Assembly (NCBI GenBank): GCA_963704615.1
Contig: OY969923.1
Coordinates: forward strand, 2,294,001 to 2,358,000
Length of the DNA: 64,000 nucleotides
Direction of reading: 5' to 3'
Source: Bog-756 sp963704615
Lineage (GTDB): Bacteria > Actinomycetota > Acidimicrobiia > Acidimicrobiales > RAAP-2
This document shows, piece after piece, positions 43,886 to 52,600 of this stretch. How positions within the stretch are numbered: the first letter of the stretch is position 1; each line of letters starts with the position of its first letter. Under the pieces are notes generated by a model, which was given only the letters and a program-made list of their open reading frames with translations, made no database searches and was not told the origin of the DNA. A program made the position numbers and the translations under genes.

Positions 43886-44191
43886 TCACCCTTCAACCAC
43901 GAATGTGCCCGGATCATTGGGGTGCGGCAGGAGAGGAGTGATCTCGACCATCATCCACGCGTGCAGCGGCAATGTACCAAGAAGCTCATATAACTGCTTC
44001 TCATTGTCGGCCTGCCACAAGCCAAGTGTGCGCCACTCTCCCTCTTGAGCGGGCGGTTTCCAAAGACGAAGGAGATGACCTTGTGCTCCAAGCTCCGCAG
44101 CGCGAACGGCCTCTCGTTCCTTGGTGTCATCCACTTCGGAGTCAGACACACCGTCCGGAACGTGGGTCATCATGTCGGCAAGAAACTCCAC
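43886..44191 (-). CDS. Muconolactone isomerase-like protein
   Basis: A 101-residue protein resembling muconolactone delta-isomerase: an N-terminal MEFLADMMTHVP, REAVRAAELGAQGHLLRLW, and WRTLGLWQADNEKQLYELLGTLPLHAWM, where the family reads similarly. It starts at a GTG with GGGGG upstream. Muconolactone isomerases act in the beta-ketoadipate pathway of aromatic breakdown, but no catB or catA is here; a detoxifying or small-molecule-binding role is also possible. Last gene in a likely operon with the hydrolase and VOC gene. Confidence 0.78.
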   Translation of the reverse strand: MEFLADMMTHVPDGVSDSEVDDTKEREAVRAAELGAQGHLLRLWKPPAQEGEWRTLGLWQADNEKQLYELLGTLPLHAWMMVEITPLLPHPNDPGTFVVEG

Positions 44192-44293
44192 GGCAAAACC
44201 CCCTCATTTGGGCAACCGACTTCCAGGCCAAGGGGACAACCACACTCGGGTGGCTCGAAGATCAACTCGAGTAACAAAAGGAAAAGGGTCGAA

Positions 44294-45133
44294 CTACCTC
44301 TCCACGCCAAGGAAGGTAAGCAGTGCCGCATTGACTTCATCGGGGTGGGTCCATCCGACGTTGTGCGGACCGCCCTCGATCGGGACAAGGGCGCAGTCAG
44401 CTATCAGCCCCGGAAGCCGCGCCGAGGTGGATTCGAATGGCAGGATTCGGTCCTCCGCTCCGTGCAGGACGAGGACCGGAATATTGATCTTCGACATGTC
44501 AGCACGAAAGTCGGTCAGCCAAGTATCAACGCACGCATACGTCGCGTAAGGGGAGCAGGCAGCCGCCACGTTAAAGCTCGCTTGCCAGGCGCGATCGCTG
44601 ATCCGCGTTCCACCGAGGACATCGACGTTGTAGAAGTTGTTCAAGAAACTCTCGAAATAGGCGAACCGATCGGCAACAATTGCCGCCTCCATATCGGCGA
44701 ACACCTTGTCGTCCACCCCCTCGGGGTTGTCGTCGGTCTTGAGCAGGAAGGGCGGGATGGCGCCGAGCAGCGCGGCCTTCCGCACCCGCTCCGAGCCGTA
44801 GGTGGCGAGGTAGCGAACCACTTCCCCGGTCCCCATCGAGAAGCCGACGAGGGCGACGTTGCTGAGATCGAGGTGGTCCATAAGCACATCGAGATCACCC
44901 GCGAAGGTGTCGTAGTCATACCCGAGAGTCGGCTGACTCGACCTGCCGAAGCCGCGGCGATCGTAAGTGATCACCCGATAGCCATTGCCCAACAGCTCGC
45001 GCTCCTGACGTTCCCACGAGCTGCTGTCCAGCGGATACCCATGGATGAGAACGACAGGATTCCCGCTCCCGTGGTCCCGGTAGTGGATCTCGATCGGGGA
45101 GTCGTTCTCGGTGCCGACGGTAACATGAGGCAT
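44294..45133 (-). CDS. Alpha/beta hydrolase, haloperoxidase/arylesterase type
   Basis: A 279-residue alpha/beta hydrolase. The nucleophile elbow is GFSMG (Ser99), acid Asp228 (HGAEDRILPF) and base His257 (EGGPHNVGWTH). The oxyanion region HGYPLDSSSW and YDRRGFGRSSQP are typical for cofactor-free haloperoxidases and arylesterases. AAGGAGAGAAACG before the ATG is a strong ribosome-binding site. Probably cytosolic. It lies 104 bases after the VOC gene and precedes the muconolactone isomerase-like gene. Confidence 0.9.
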   Translation of the reverse strand: MPHVTVGTENDSPIEIHYRDHGSGNPVVLIHGYPLDSSSWERQERELLGNGYRVITYDRRGFGRSSQPTLGYDYDTFAGDLDVLMDHLDLSNVALVGFSMGTGEVVRYLATYGSERVRKAALLGAIPPFLLKTDDNPEGVDDKVFADMEAAIVADRFAYFESFLNNFYNVDVLGGTRISDRAWQASFNVAAACSPYATYACVDTWLTDFRADMSKINIPVLVLHGAEDRILPFESTSARLPGLIADCALVPIEGGPHNVGWTHPDEVNAALLTFLGVER

Positions 45134-45237
45134 CGTTTCTCTCCTTGAGGAGGGTCCCGCGGCGGGCGGGTTCGAATATGAGCGTGCGCCGCGCGGCCGC
45201 CTGGCCGGGGCGGCGGTCGGGCAGGCGTGGCGCTCGG

Positions 45238-45873
45238 CTAGGCCGGCAGGTCACTCCCGGCCTGCTCCGCGACCATGTAGGAGGCGTACCAGGCGGGCCA
45301 GGTGTCGTCTTCGCTCGACCGGTGGAACAGGTGTGCCTTCCCCGTGCTCTTCTGGTGCTCGACGTGGGCGGTCTCGGCACGTGACAGCGCCGACTCCAGG
45401 TCTTCCGCGGACGCGAATGTCGTCGTCGTGGGGTCGCTCCGACCTGGGAGCCGGGTGGTGACCTCCTGGACGATCCACAGATTGCCGTCGGGATCGTTGA
45501 AGGAGCAGAAGGACCCGTAGCTGGTGCGCTCGGGGTCGGGTCCGGGCTGGCGCGCCTCGAGGGGGAACGGGGGACCGTGCCAGATGTCGCTCACGTCGAT
45601 GCCACGTTTCATGAGCGCATCATGGGCCGCCTCGATGTCGGTGACGACAAGCGTGCCCTGGATTGATCCTGGGGCGGCCGTGGGGAGTCCCAGGCCGAAG
45701 GTGATTGAGGTCCCCGATCCCGGGGGCGTGAACTGGACGAACCGGATCCCCTCCATCGGGGCCACGTCATCGTCGAGTCTCCAACCCAGTTGCCCGTAAA
45801 ACGCCTTGGCTCGGTCGACGTCGGTAACAGGGATGATCTCGTTTTCGAGATTCATCTTTTCGGTTGCGCCCAT
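45238..45873 (-). CDS. VOC/glyoxalase-family protein with C-terminal extension
   Basis: A 211-residue protein. The first 130 residues form a VOC (glyoxalase/bleomycin resistance/dioxygenase) domain: VTDVDRAKAFYGQLGW, RFVQFTPPGSG, and FNDPDGNLWIVQEV with the metal-ligand Glu. A further 75 residues of charged sequence follow, with DTWPAWYASYMVAEQAG at the end, a module seen in some actinobacterial VOC proteins. The ATG at 45873 is preceded by AAGGAG; an upstream in-frame Met would overlap the promoter region. Divergent from the LysR gene, which probably controls it. Confidence 0.88.
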   Translation of the reverse strand: MGATEKMNLENEIIPVTDVDRAKAFYGQLGWRLDDDVAPMEGIRFVQFTPPGSGTSITFGLGLPTAAPGSIQGTLVVTDIEAAHDALMKRGIDVSDIWHGPPFPLEARQPGPDPERTSYGSFCSFNDPDGNLWIVQEVTTRLPGRSDPTTTTFASAEDLESALSRAETAHVEHQKSTGKAHLFHRSSEDDTWPAWYASYMVAEQAGSDLPA

Positions 45874-45937
45874 GGCGAACTCCTTTTGTCCTTGGTTTGG
45901 TTGTGGATCTCTTGGATCAGTAAACGCCTGTCGTCGT

Positions 45938-45962
45938 CTTGGGTCCACGACTTATGACCAAG
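45938..45962. promoter_or_regulatory. Candidate LysR-type dyad
   Basis: CTTGG and CCAAG are separated by 15 bases in the 133-base gap between the divergent VOC and LysR genes, with a slightly larger match (CTTGGGTC / GACCAAG) broken by one base. The spacing and position fit a LysR regulator site, but this has not been compared with other genomes. Confidence 0.35.
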
Positions 45963-46006
45963 CTCTGGTAGGCCCCGCCTATCACCCGGGCGGTACCATC
46001 GACTGC

Positions 46007-46930
46007 ATGGAACTCCGGCAGATGACCTACTTCGTCGCCGTCGCCGAAGAACTGCATTTCGGTCGGGCCGCGGAGCGGCTTCATCTTGCCGGACCTTCGC
46101 TCTCTCAGCAGATCAGCAATCTCGAACGTGAGCTTGGGACCCAACTCCTCATCCGCGACCGACGGCACGTCGAATTGACCCCCGCCGGCAGCCAGTTCCT
46201 GACCGATGCCCGCGAGGCGTTGGGCGCCGCTACCCGGGCGTTCGATCGCGCCCGCAAGGGAGGCGACGACCTTCCACTCCGCCTGGGCTATGTCAGCTGG
46301 CTTCCTCCAGAGGCGGCGGCAATATCCGACCCCCGGGTCCGTGTCGACGAATGGGTCCTCCCCTCACACACCCAGGTGGCGCGAGTAGCCGAAGGCAGCC
46401 TCGACCTGGCCATTGCCTGGATCGAGGAGACCGATATCGAACGGCACAAATTGGCCGCCCACCTCTTGTGGTACGAGCCACTGGTAGCCGTCCTGCCACG
46501 GGCACATCCAGCGACTCGTCACGAAGGCGTGCCGGCCGCAGATCTCACGGTGCTCGTCGACGTGGACGAAGCATCGTGGTGGTCCTGGAACCGTTACGCC
46601 TCTTCCTTCGCCGTGGCGAACCAGGCGTCAGTGACCAATGTCGACGATGGCGGCATTGCCGGGCCTGCGTTCTTCGACCACGTGTCACGCCTTGGTCGGC
46701 CGGTGCTCGAGTCGCCCAAGCGCCACGCGGCGCCGATGCCGCCGACATTGACCCGCCGGCCTGTCCTCACCCCGGTGCCCCTTTGGACTTGGATGCTCCT
46801 TCACCGCGCCGATGACACCCGGCCGCCAGTGGCCCGGGCTACCCAGGCTCTCATCGACCACGCCTCGACCTGTGGATGGCGAACGCCTCCGTCCGAACCG
46901 CACTGGCCTCCAGCCAGACAGCAGAGTTGA
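46007..46930 (+). CDS. LysR-family transcriptional regulator
   Basis: A 307-residue LTTR. The winged helix-turn-helix (1-60) reads YFVAVAEELHFGRAAERLHLAGPSLSQQI. The rest is a periplasmic-binding-like effector domain (SLDLAIAWIEETDI). The ATG at 46007 begins exactly at the family N-terminus MELRQM. It is transcribed away from the VOC-hydrolase-isomerase genes, and a regulator of that operon is the natural reading. The effector is unknown. Confidence 0.92.
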   Translation: MELRQMTYFVAVAEELHFGRAAERLHLAGPSLSQQISNLERELGTQLLIRDRRHVELTPAGSQFLTDAREALGAATRAFDRARKGGDDLPLRLGYVSWLPPEAAAISDPRVRVDEWVLPSHTQVARVAEGSLDLAIAWIEETDIERHKLAAHLLWYEPLVAVLPRAHPATRHEGVPAADLTVLVDVDEASWWSWNRYASSFAVANQASVTNVDDGGIAGPAFFDHVSRLGRPVLESPKRHAAPMPPTLTRRPVLTPVPLWTWMLLHRADDTRPPVARATQALIDHASTCGWRTPPSEPHWPPARQQS

Positions 46931-47024
46931 CCACAAAGTCCCGGTCGGCGGCACCCCCTGGGGTCCCCTGACCCGGTGATCGGGGACCCCTTGCCAGGTG
47001 ATCCGGACAAACATTCTGGGAGTA

Positions 47025-47639
47025 TCAGGGACTGCTGGCTATCACACTGACTGTCGATCGGCGGCTCACTGTCGTTCGCTCCAGATGAGCATCCGTGAAG
47101 CCGAGGGCGCGGCATCGATCGGCGAAGGCGGTTGCCTGTTCGTCAGTCCAGCCATGGCTTGCGTGACCCCGGGACCCTGGTTGAGCTGTCCGCTCTATGG
47201 CGACCATACGACCGCCGGGGAGGAGCACTCGGCGTATTTCTCGAAGTCCAGCGTCGATGTCCGACCAGTGGTGCACGGTGGCGATCGACCAGACGATCGA
47301 AGCAGAATCGTCCGATAGGGGGATCGCCTCGGCGACACCTTCGATATATCGCACGTTCGTCGGACGCCGAGTGAGGAGTCTCGCCAGCCGCAGCATCACC
47401 GAGGCTGGATCCACTCCAGTGATCATCACGGCTAGTCCGGCCGCATAGCGAACGGCGACGCCAGGGCCACAGCCGACGTCCACGACCACGTCGTCTGATT
47501 TCGCACCGCTCAGCCGTACGGCAAGCTGAGCGTCGGCCTTGCGACCGAAGGCCATGCTGATGGCGGCGATGAGCCCAGAGACACCGGCAAAGCCGGGGTA
47601 GTGAGCGTGGTGATTGGGCGGTGCATGCTGTTCGTCCAC
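47025..47639 (-). CDS. Class I SAM methyltransferase
   Basis: A 204-residue methyltransferase. Motif I is VDVGCGPGVAVRYA, motif II GVDPAS, and the later motif is SDDSASIVWSIATVHHW, followed by REIRRVLLPGGRM. It is of the UbiE/Methyltransf_11 kind and acts on small molecules or quinones. The start is a GTG, divergent from the MerR gene with only 45 bases between them. Both genes may be controlled by the MerR protein. Confidence 0.9.
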   Translation of the reverse strand: MDEQHAPPNHHAHYPGFAGVSGLIAAISMAFGRKADAQLAVRLSGAKSDDVVVDVGCGPGVAVRYAAGLAVMITGVDPASVMLRLARLLTRRPTNVRYIEGVAEAIPLSDDSASIVWSIATVHHWSDIDAGLREIRRVLLPGGRMVAIERTAQPGSRGHASHGWTDEQATAFADRCRALGFTDAHLERTTVSRRSTVSVIASSP

Positions 47640-47647
47640 ACCTTCAC

Positions 47648-47677
47648 CTTGACAGTTGAACCCGGCTTCAAGTCAAG
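47648..47677. promoter_or_regulatory. MerR-type promoter dyad
   Basis: In the 45-base gap between the methyltransferase and the MerR gene lies CTTGACAG-TTGAA-N6-TTCAA-GTCAAG. The arms TTGAA/TTCAA are symmetrical, and outer CTTGA/TCAAG are off by one base. It contains a -35-like TTGACA. The gap has little room for anything else, so this is the likely shared operator. Confidence 0.5.
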
Positions 47678-47684
47678 TGGGATC

Positions 47685-48110
47685 ATGGATGAGCCGCTGC
47701 TTGCTATTGGGGAAGTTGCCGAACGAGCCCACCTAGCCACATCGGCGATCCGCTACTACGAACGCCTCGGCCTGCTCGTCGCCGATGCGCGAACCTCCGG
47801 ACAGCGCCGATACCGCGTCGCCACTCTCCGAAAACTTGTCTTTATAGGAATGCTCCAAGACGCAGGGCTCGCGTTAGATGACATGACCGGAATCCTCGAA
47901 GCGGCGACTGCTACCGAATGGAAGGCCATCGCCAGGCATCGGCTCGAAGCTCTCGACGACCAAATCGCCACATTGCAAAGGGCCCGTGATTACCTTTCCG
48001 GCGCGCTGCTTTGCCGCTATGACCACCCGGCGACAGACTGCAAGATCATGGGTGCTGAAATCGATCGTCGACTGGCAGAGGGCCCGCTGGCTTCGCCGCC
48101 TAAGGCATAA
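47685..48110 (+). CDS. MerR-family transcriptional regulator
   Basis: A 141-residue MerR protein. The winged helix domain has LLAIGEVAERAHLATSAIRYYERLGLL and RRYRVATLRKLVFIGMLQDAG. A coiled-coil helix follows (about 80-115). The C-terminal end has two cysteines, CRYDHPATDCKIM, which could bind a metal or a reactive ligand, as in other MerR proteins of this kind. The ATG at 47685 is preferred because the in-frame codons from 47601 overlap the divergent gene and the operator. Confidence 0.9.
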   Translation: MDEPLLAIGEVAERAHLATSAIRYYERLGLLVADARTSGQRRYRVATLRKLVFIGMLQDAGLALDDMTGILEAATATEWKAIARHRLEALDDQIATLQRARDYLSGALLCRYDHPATDCKIMGAEIDRRLAEGPLASPPKA

Positions 48111-48224
48111 TGGCAGTCGGCAGGCGCATATCCAGTGGCAGGGGCACTCATGGGTCAGTGACCATCGGCGTTCAGCGAGATGGGCCACCGCGTCCTGGCG
48201 GCATACCAGCATTGTGGGCAAACT

Positions 48225-48695
48225 ATGGCGATGATAACTCTCAAGCACTCGGACTCGATAGTCATTGCCCGTTCGCCGGTGGACATCTACGACGTTGTCT
48301 CCGATATCACGCGCATGGGGACATGGAGCCCGATCTGTAGGGCGTGCTGGTGGGACGAGGGTGCTGGCCCAGAGGTTGGCGCTTGGTTCACGGGTAGGAA
48401 CGAGTTGCCCGACCGAACCTGGGAGACAAGGTCGAAGGTCGTCGTCGCTGACCCAGGCCATGAGTTCGCGTTCATCGTCAATGGCTCCTGGACGCGGTGG
48501 GGGTATGCGTTCACTCCAGTCGATGGGGGCACGGAGTTGACCGAGTCATGGGAGTTCCTACCCGGTGGAATCGCGATGTTCGAGGAGCGGTTTGGCGCCG
48601 ACGCTCAGGCTGAGATCGCCAACCGGCTGGAACTGGCCAAGAAGGGTATTCCAGCAACCCTTGATGCGATCAAGAACGATGCGGAAGCAGGATAG
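48225..48695 (+). CDS. SRPBCC-fold (polyketide cyclase-like) protein
   Basis: A 156-residue protein of the START/SRPBCC fold: IVIARSPVDIYDVVSDITRMGTWSP, then WWDEGAGPEVGAWFTGRN and YAFTPVDGGTELTESWEF, with a C-terminal helix ending LELAKKG. Such proteins bind a hydrophobic ligand in a deep cavity. Several in-frame starts exist (48180, 48225, 48231), and 48225 is a middle choice. No partner genes. Confidence 0.85.
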   Translation: MAMITLKHSDSIVIARSPVDIYDVVSDITRMGTWSPICRACWWDEGAGPEVGAWFTGRNELPDRTWETRSKVVVADPGHEFAFIVNGSWTRWGYAFTPVDGGTELTESWEFLPGGIAMFEERFGADAQAEIANRLELAKKGIPATLDAIKNDAEAG

Positions 48696-48822
48696 GCATC
48701 TGCCACGATACCCTCCCGGCGATTGGACACGAAGCCCATCTGGCATCGATACAATTTAGCGAGGAGGTTTCCTCCGCCCTCGTCATCCGCCTTACCGCTG
48801 ATCCCAAAGAGAGGAATCCCCC

Positions 48823-49380
48823 ATGACCGTCCTCGACGCGTCCGACACTCCGATCCCACCTCCAGCCCGTCTGCACCATCATGCCTTCGTCACCACCGAC
48901 CAGGAGGCGACCCGGAAGTTCTATGAGGACATTGTGGGTCTACCGCTCGTCGCCACCTGGACCGAGGTGGAAAATCTGATGGGCGGAGAAGAACAGGAGT
49001 TCTGTCATACCTTCTACGGACTCGGTGAAGGCGGAAGCTTGGCCTTCTTCCAGTTCGCCAACCGCGAGTTCTCTGATCAGTTCGCTCCACCGTCCCCGCC
49101 CTCCCTGTTCCGCCATATCGCCCTCCTCGTCAGTGCAGAGGGCCAAGAGGGAATCCGTGACCGGGCCCAAGCCGCTGGGGCGGAGACAATGACCGCCGAC
49201 CACGGTTATTGCGAGTCGCTGTACATAACCGATCCGAACGGGCTACTCCTGGAGTTCACCGTCGATCATCCAGAGGTCGAGGAGATCGACGCCATCCGCA
49301 GGAAGAACGCTCACTCCGATCTCACACGGTGGTTGTCGGGTGACCACACCAGCAACAACGACTGGCGTCCAGAATTCTGA
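48823..49380 (+). CDS. VOC-family glyoxalase/dioxygenase-like protein
   Basis: A 185-residue protein with two VOC modules: HHHAFVTTDQEATRKFYEDIVGL and RHIALLVSAEGQEGIRDRAQAAG, with the late YITDPNGLLLEFTVD giving the metal-binding Glu. The ligands His (HHHAF) and His (RHIAL) are present. Good start with AGAGAGGAATC upstream. It may be a glyoxalase or extradiol dioxygenase relative; substrate unknown. Confidence 0.88.
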   Translation: MTVLDASDTPIPPPARLHHHAFVTTDQEATRKFYEDIVGLPLVATWTEVENLMGGEEQEFCHTFYGLGEGGSLAFFQFANREFSDQFAPPSPPSLFRHIALLVSAEGQEGIRDRAQAAGAETMTADHGYCESLYITDPNGLLLEFTVDHPEVEEIDAIRRKNAHSDLTRWLSGDHTSNNDWRPEF

Positions 49381-49545
49381 GCTTCGCCAGAAGACCCTCT
49401 GGCAACCTTGACCTGCGTGGAGAAAGAACCCAAGTCACGGGGCCGGTTGGCGATTGAAATTCCTTCTGGCACGAGGAAAGTCAACAATGTCTCGACGAAG
49501 CGAGCGAGAGGATCGCGGACGATAAGCAAATGGCGTCCGCGATGG

Positions 49546-50799
49546 TCAGCTTGCGTAGGCCTCGACGAGCGTGGTGGTACTCGACGCCGTTGAAGAGTCA
49601 CCAACCGCGATGCATGCGGTTGGTGACGGGCACGAGATTCCCATCAGTCCCACGCTCGCTCCGTTCAGGACCACGGGTGGCGACTGAGACCAAGAGCTTC
49701 CGTTCCACACCTCGCCCATGACGCGACCCGCAACGAGGTGGCCGTTGGTCTGGTTGACGCGGTACGACTCCCCCACCGCTAGGCAAGATGAGCTGCCATC
49801 ACAGGAGACGTCGTAGAGAGCGTTGTCGGGCCTATTCGCTGGAGCGGGGGTGACCTGTCGAACCCACATCGATCCATCCCAGTACTCCGCCAATGCTGCC
49901 TCTGAGGCGACGTACGCCGACCCGACCGACGTGCAAGCGTCCGCAGCGCTGCACGACACCGCATCGTCTGTGTTGCCAGGGGTCTGCCCCGGGTTGACCT
50001 GAGGTTGATAGACCCATGTGGAGCCGCTCAGGCTGTAGGCGAACACGTTTTGGAGAGTGTCGTTGTAGCCCACATTTCCGACCACCTCACAGAGATTGGC
50101 TGTGGGGCAGTCGACACCAGTGAACTCGCTGTTGGCGATCCCGCTTCCGTGTGGAGGAATGGGCGCCGGCGTCACCGACCACGTCGAGCCGTCTAAGTGC
50201 TCCGCAAGAGTGCGGTAGGTGTCCGTCTTGTTGTCGATGTACTTGCCAACGGCCACGCAGAATCCAGGCGCGGCGCAGGACACCGCAGTGAGGCGGGGAT
50301 CTGTTCCTCCTGCGGGAGTCGGGAGCACTTTGTCGTTCCATGAGCTCCCGCCCCACGTCTCAGCCAGCAGGCCGACCGCGCCGTGTTGCTCTGCCAACTG
50401 GACAGACCCGATTGCCACACAGAACACGGATACCGGGCAAGACACCCCGTCCAGCACGCTGGTCGTCGCACCACTGATCGCCGGGATCTTCGCGATGGTC
50501 CAAACCCCATCCACGAGCTGTTCGATCAGTGCCACCTGGTCGGGAATCTGTTTACCTGACGGATAGGAGGATGAGCCAACTGCGACACAACGACCGGGAT
50601 CCGAGCAGCTGACTGCGTCAAGTTCACTTGCGAGCGCCATGACCGCATTGGGGCTGCGTTGGATAGTCCATGCAGCCGTCGGACTAGTCTCGGCGCCGAC
50701 AATTGGTGCCACCGGGACTGAAGCTACGAGGGCGGCGCCAAGCCCCGTCAGGAGAGCCACAAGCTTCCTCGCCGGTTTGGAAAGGAAACAGCGGATCAC
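49546..50799 (-). CDS. Secreted protein with seven CX5C repeats
   Basis: A 417-residue secreted protein. A signal peptide spans residues 1-36 (KLVALLTGLGAALVAS). The rest is seven repeats of 50-57 residues, each with a pair of cysteines five residues apart in the pattern (S/D)C-x5-C-x-x-VG, at 65/71, 121/127, 175/181, 231/237, 283/289, 333/339 and 390/396, followed by a G-S-x-W segment. Seven such blades suggest a beta-propeller held by disulfides. The GTG at 50799 has a strong GGAGGAGG. The gene stands alone; its partner and substrate are unknown. Confidence 0.88.
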   Translation of the reverse strand: MIRCFLSKPARKLVALLTGLGAALVASVPVAPIVGAETSPTAAWTIQRSPNAVMALASELDAVSCSDPGRCVAVGSSSYPSGKQIPDQVALIEQLVDGVWTIAKIPAISGATTSVLDGVSCPVSVFCVAIGSVQLAEQHGAVGLLAETWGGSSWNDKVLPTPAGGTDPRLTAVSCAAPGFCVAVGKYIDNKTDTYRTLAEHLDGSTWSVTPAPIPPHGSGIANSEFTGVDCPTANLCEVVGNVGYNDTLQNVFAYSLSGSTWVYQPQVNPGQTPGNTDDAVSCSAADACTSVGSAYVASEAALAEYWDGSMWVRQVTPAPANRPDNALYDVSCDGSSSCLAVGESYRVNQTNGHLVAGRVMGEVWNGSSWSQSPPVVLNGASVGLMGISCPSPTACIAVGDSSTASSTTTLVEAYAS

Positions 50800-50957
50800 G
50801 GTCGACCTCCTCCGTAGATGCTGGCATCCGCGTGTCGACCCTACTCCTCGTGTCCTCGTCCCGCATGGTGGCCGAGGCCCTGCCAACCGGCGCTGTGCCT
50901 AACGATTGTCGGCGTTCACCACTGTCGTAGCACTGGCTGGGACGAGTCGACCCACGC

Positions 50958-51331
50958 CTACTTCACTGGACCAATGCCACTGACCACGATCACGGCCGGC
51001 TCGGCCGCGTCGGCGCAGGATCCGTCATAGTGTGGAGTGCCGGCCACCCGACGCACGAGACCGCCGGGATAGACCGGGACGGGTTCTGCCGGGTCGAAGT
51101 CGGGACCACTGTTGCACCACCACACGCCGGACACGACCACGCACAAGCGATCGGTCACATAAGTATGTGGCGCGGATACCACTTCATGAGGACCAGATAG
51201 GCGCCTTCCAGATCCTCCCCACCGGCCATAACGGCTTCGGCGACGCTGTTGGGCGGTGCTAGGTCCGGCGCCTGCCATGGGGTGTCGTCGGGAAGCGTGA
51301 TGAGCGTCTGGGTCGGATTGAGCTTCGACAT
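50958..51331 (-). pseudogene. Cupin-domain protein, frameshifted
   Basis: Two overlapping frames on the minus strand together make one cupin protein. The first part starts at the ATG at 51331 (AGAGGA upstream) and reads to LVLMKWYP; the second resumes at SAPHTYVTDRL and ends in PAVIVVSGIGP with the cupin motif GVWW. The break is at about 51171-51181, where a few codons of the metal-binding loop seem missing and the frame moves. It is either a real loss of function or a sequencing error. Confidence 0.75.
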
Positions 51332-51793
51332 AACTTCCTCTTCGAATTGCTCTCTGGCTGGCCATGGCCCTTCTCTCATATCAACAGGCCCGGCGTCGAT
51401 GAGGCCAGGCCGGAGTTGGTCATGCCGGGCAACTCTCGAGAGGACGATGGCGGCACACCCGGCGGATCTCACACTGACAGACACTAATGAAGCATTAGGG
51501 CATGCCCGAGGTCAGCAGATCATGTCGGGAGCCCACCGACGTGATGTGGTGGGTCGAACCACTTGATGACTTCACGGTCGACCGAAGTACTCGCGGCTCC
51601 GATATCCCAGAACACAAGGGGACAGCCGAAAGCCTCGGGAAATGCTCCGATCAACCGTAAGAGGGTTGCGAGCGTCGGGATCGACAGCCAATCTGGATCT
51701 CAGCCTCATCACCGTTGGTGTAGGCAATCTCAGAGAGTCCGACATGTGGTCAGACGCGACTGTTCTGCCTGAGGTGACGTGGCACTCGCCAGA
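51332..51793. other. Non-coding stretch upstream of the cupin pseudogene
   Basis: A stretch of 462 bases. It contains the inverted repeat at 51484-51498. No gene, RNA or insertion element could be recognised on either strand. Confidence 0.5.
51484..51498. promoter_or_regulatory. Inverted repeat upstream of the cupin gene
   Basis: CTAATG-AAG-CATTAG is a perfect 6-base inverted repeat located 153 bases upstream of the cupin start. It could be an operator, but the match to a known family is not made. Confidence 0.3.
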
Positions 51794-52600
51794 TCAATCG
51801 TTCCAGTCGACCCCATAAACGCGAGTGGGTTCGGGTAGTCCCTTCAACCTGTGATCGCCTCGATCATCAAAGCGGAAGGATTTACCCATGCAGAGTTCAC
51901 GAACAGCCACAGAGACGGCAATGTCGTCATCGGCTGCGACTGCGCAAAGCCGAGCGGCGAGCTGGACGGCTGCACCAAACAGGTCGTCATTATCGTCGGT
52001 GACTGGTTCACCTGCGCTAATGCCAATGCTGACGTGGAACGGTGGAGTGGCCCTTACATTGCGTTCGTGAATGCGTCGTTGGACAGCTACAGAAAAGGCG
52101 ACGGCGGACACAACGGAGGTGAAGGCGGCCATAATCCCATCGCCGGTGTGTTTGACCTCGCGACCGTGATGGGCACTGAGCTCATCTCGAACAATCGAAT
52201 TGTGTTCGCCGAGCAACTTCATATGACCTTCATCGCCGAGTTGCTGTGTTTGAGCAACTGAGCCACACACATCGGTGAACACAATGGCTCGCATAGCTGG
52301 CGCGGTGTATGCAGTGCCCGGAGGATGATCGGGGTTGGGCCCCATAAAGGCGTTGAGAGGGGTTCGTGCGTCGAACTCCAAAACGGTACTTGCCACCATT
52401 CCATGCGACTCTCGATGCACGGCCACGACCGCTTGTTTGTTCGGCCCTTCCGCGAGACAAAATACCGTCCCATCCTCCGGATCGAACCAGTAGGTGTGAT
52501 ATTTCACACCGTGTTTGCCCTGTACCTCCACGTCCAACAGGTGGGCGGCAGCCAGCTGCTCGGGCGACGCTCCCGGTGCATCATGGCGGTCGATATACAT
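51794..52600 (-). CDS. DUF4242 (SCO4226-like) domain fused to class III nucleotidyl cyclase
   Basis: From the ATG at 52600 the protein has 268 residues. Residues 1-77 resemble the nickel-binding SCO4226/DUF4242 family (MYIDRHDAPG, QGKHGVKYHTYWFDPE, FCLAEGPN). Residues 103-265 form a class III adenylate/guanylate cyclase domain: metal Asp110 in VFTD, Lys150 and Asp154 in KHTGDG, Asp206 in DDLFG and Arg217 in LAARL. The Asn that usually contacts the ribose is Gln213. The lid and second metal site look intact, so it is probably an active cyclase. An upstream ATG at 52639 or the longer frame to 52678 could also be used. Confidence 0.87.
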   Translation of the reverse strand: MYIDRHDAPGASPEQLAAAHLLDVEVQGKHGVKYHTYWFDPEDGTVFCLAEGPNKQAVVAVHRESHGMVASTVLEFDARTPLNAFMGPNPDHPPGTAYTAPAMRAIVFTDVCGSVAQTQQLGDEGHMKLLGEHNSIVRDELSAHHGREVKHTGDGIMAAFTSVVSAVAFSVAVQRRIHERNVRATPPFHVSIGISAGEPVTDDNDDLFGAAVQLAARLCAVAADDDIAVSVAVRELCMGKSFRFDDRGDHRLKGLPEPTRVYGVDWND

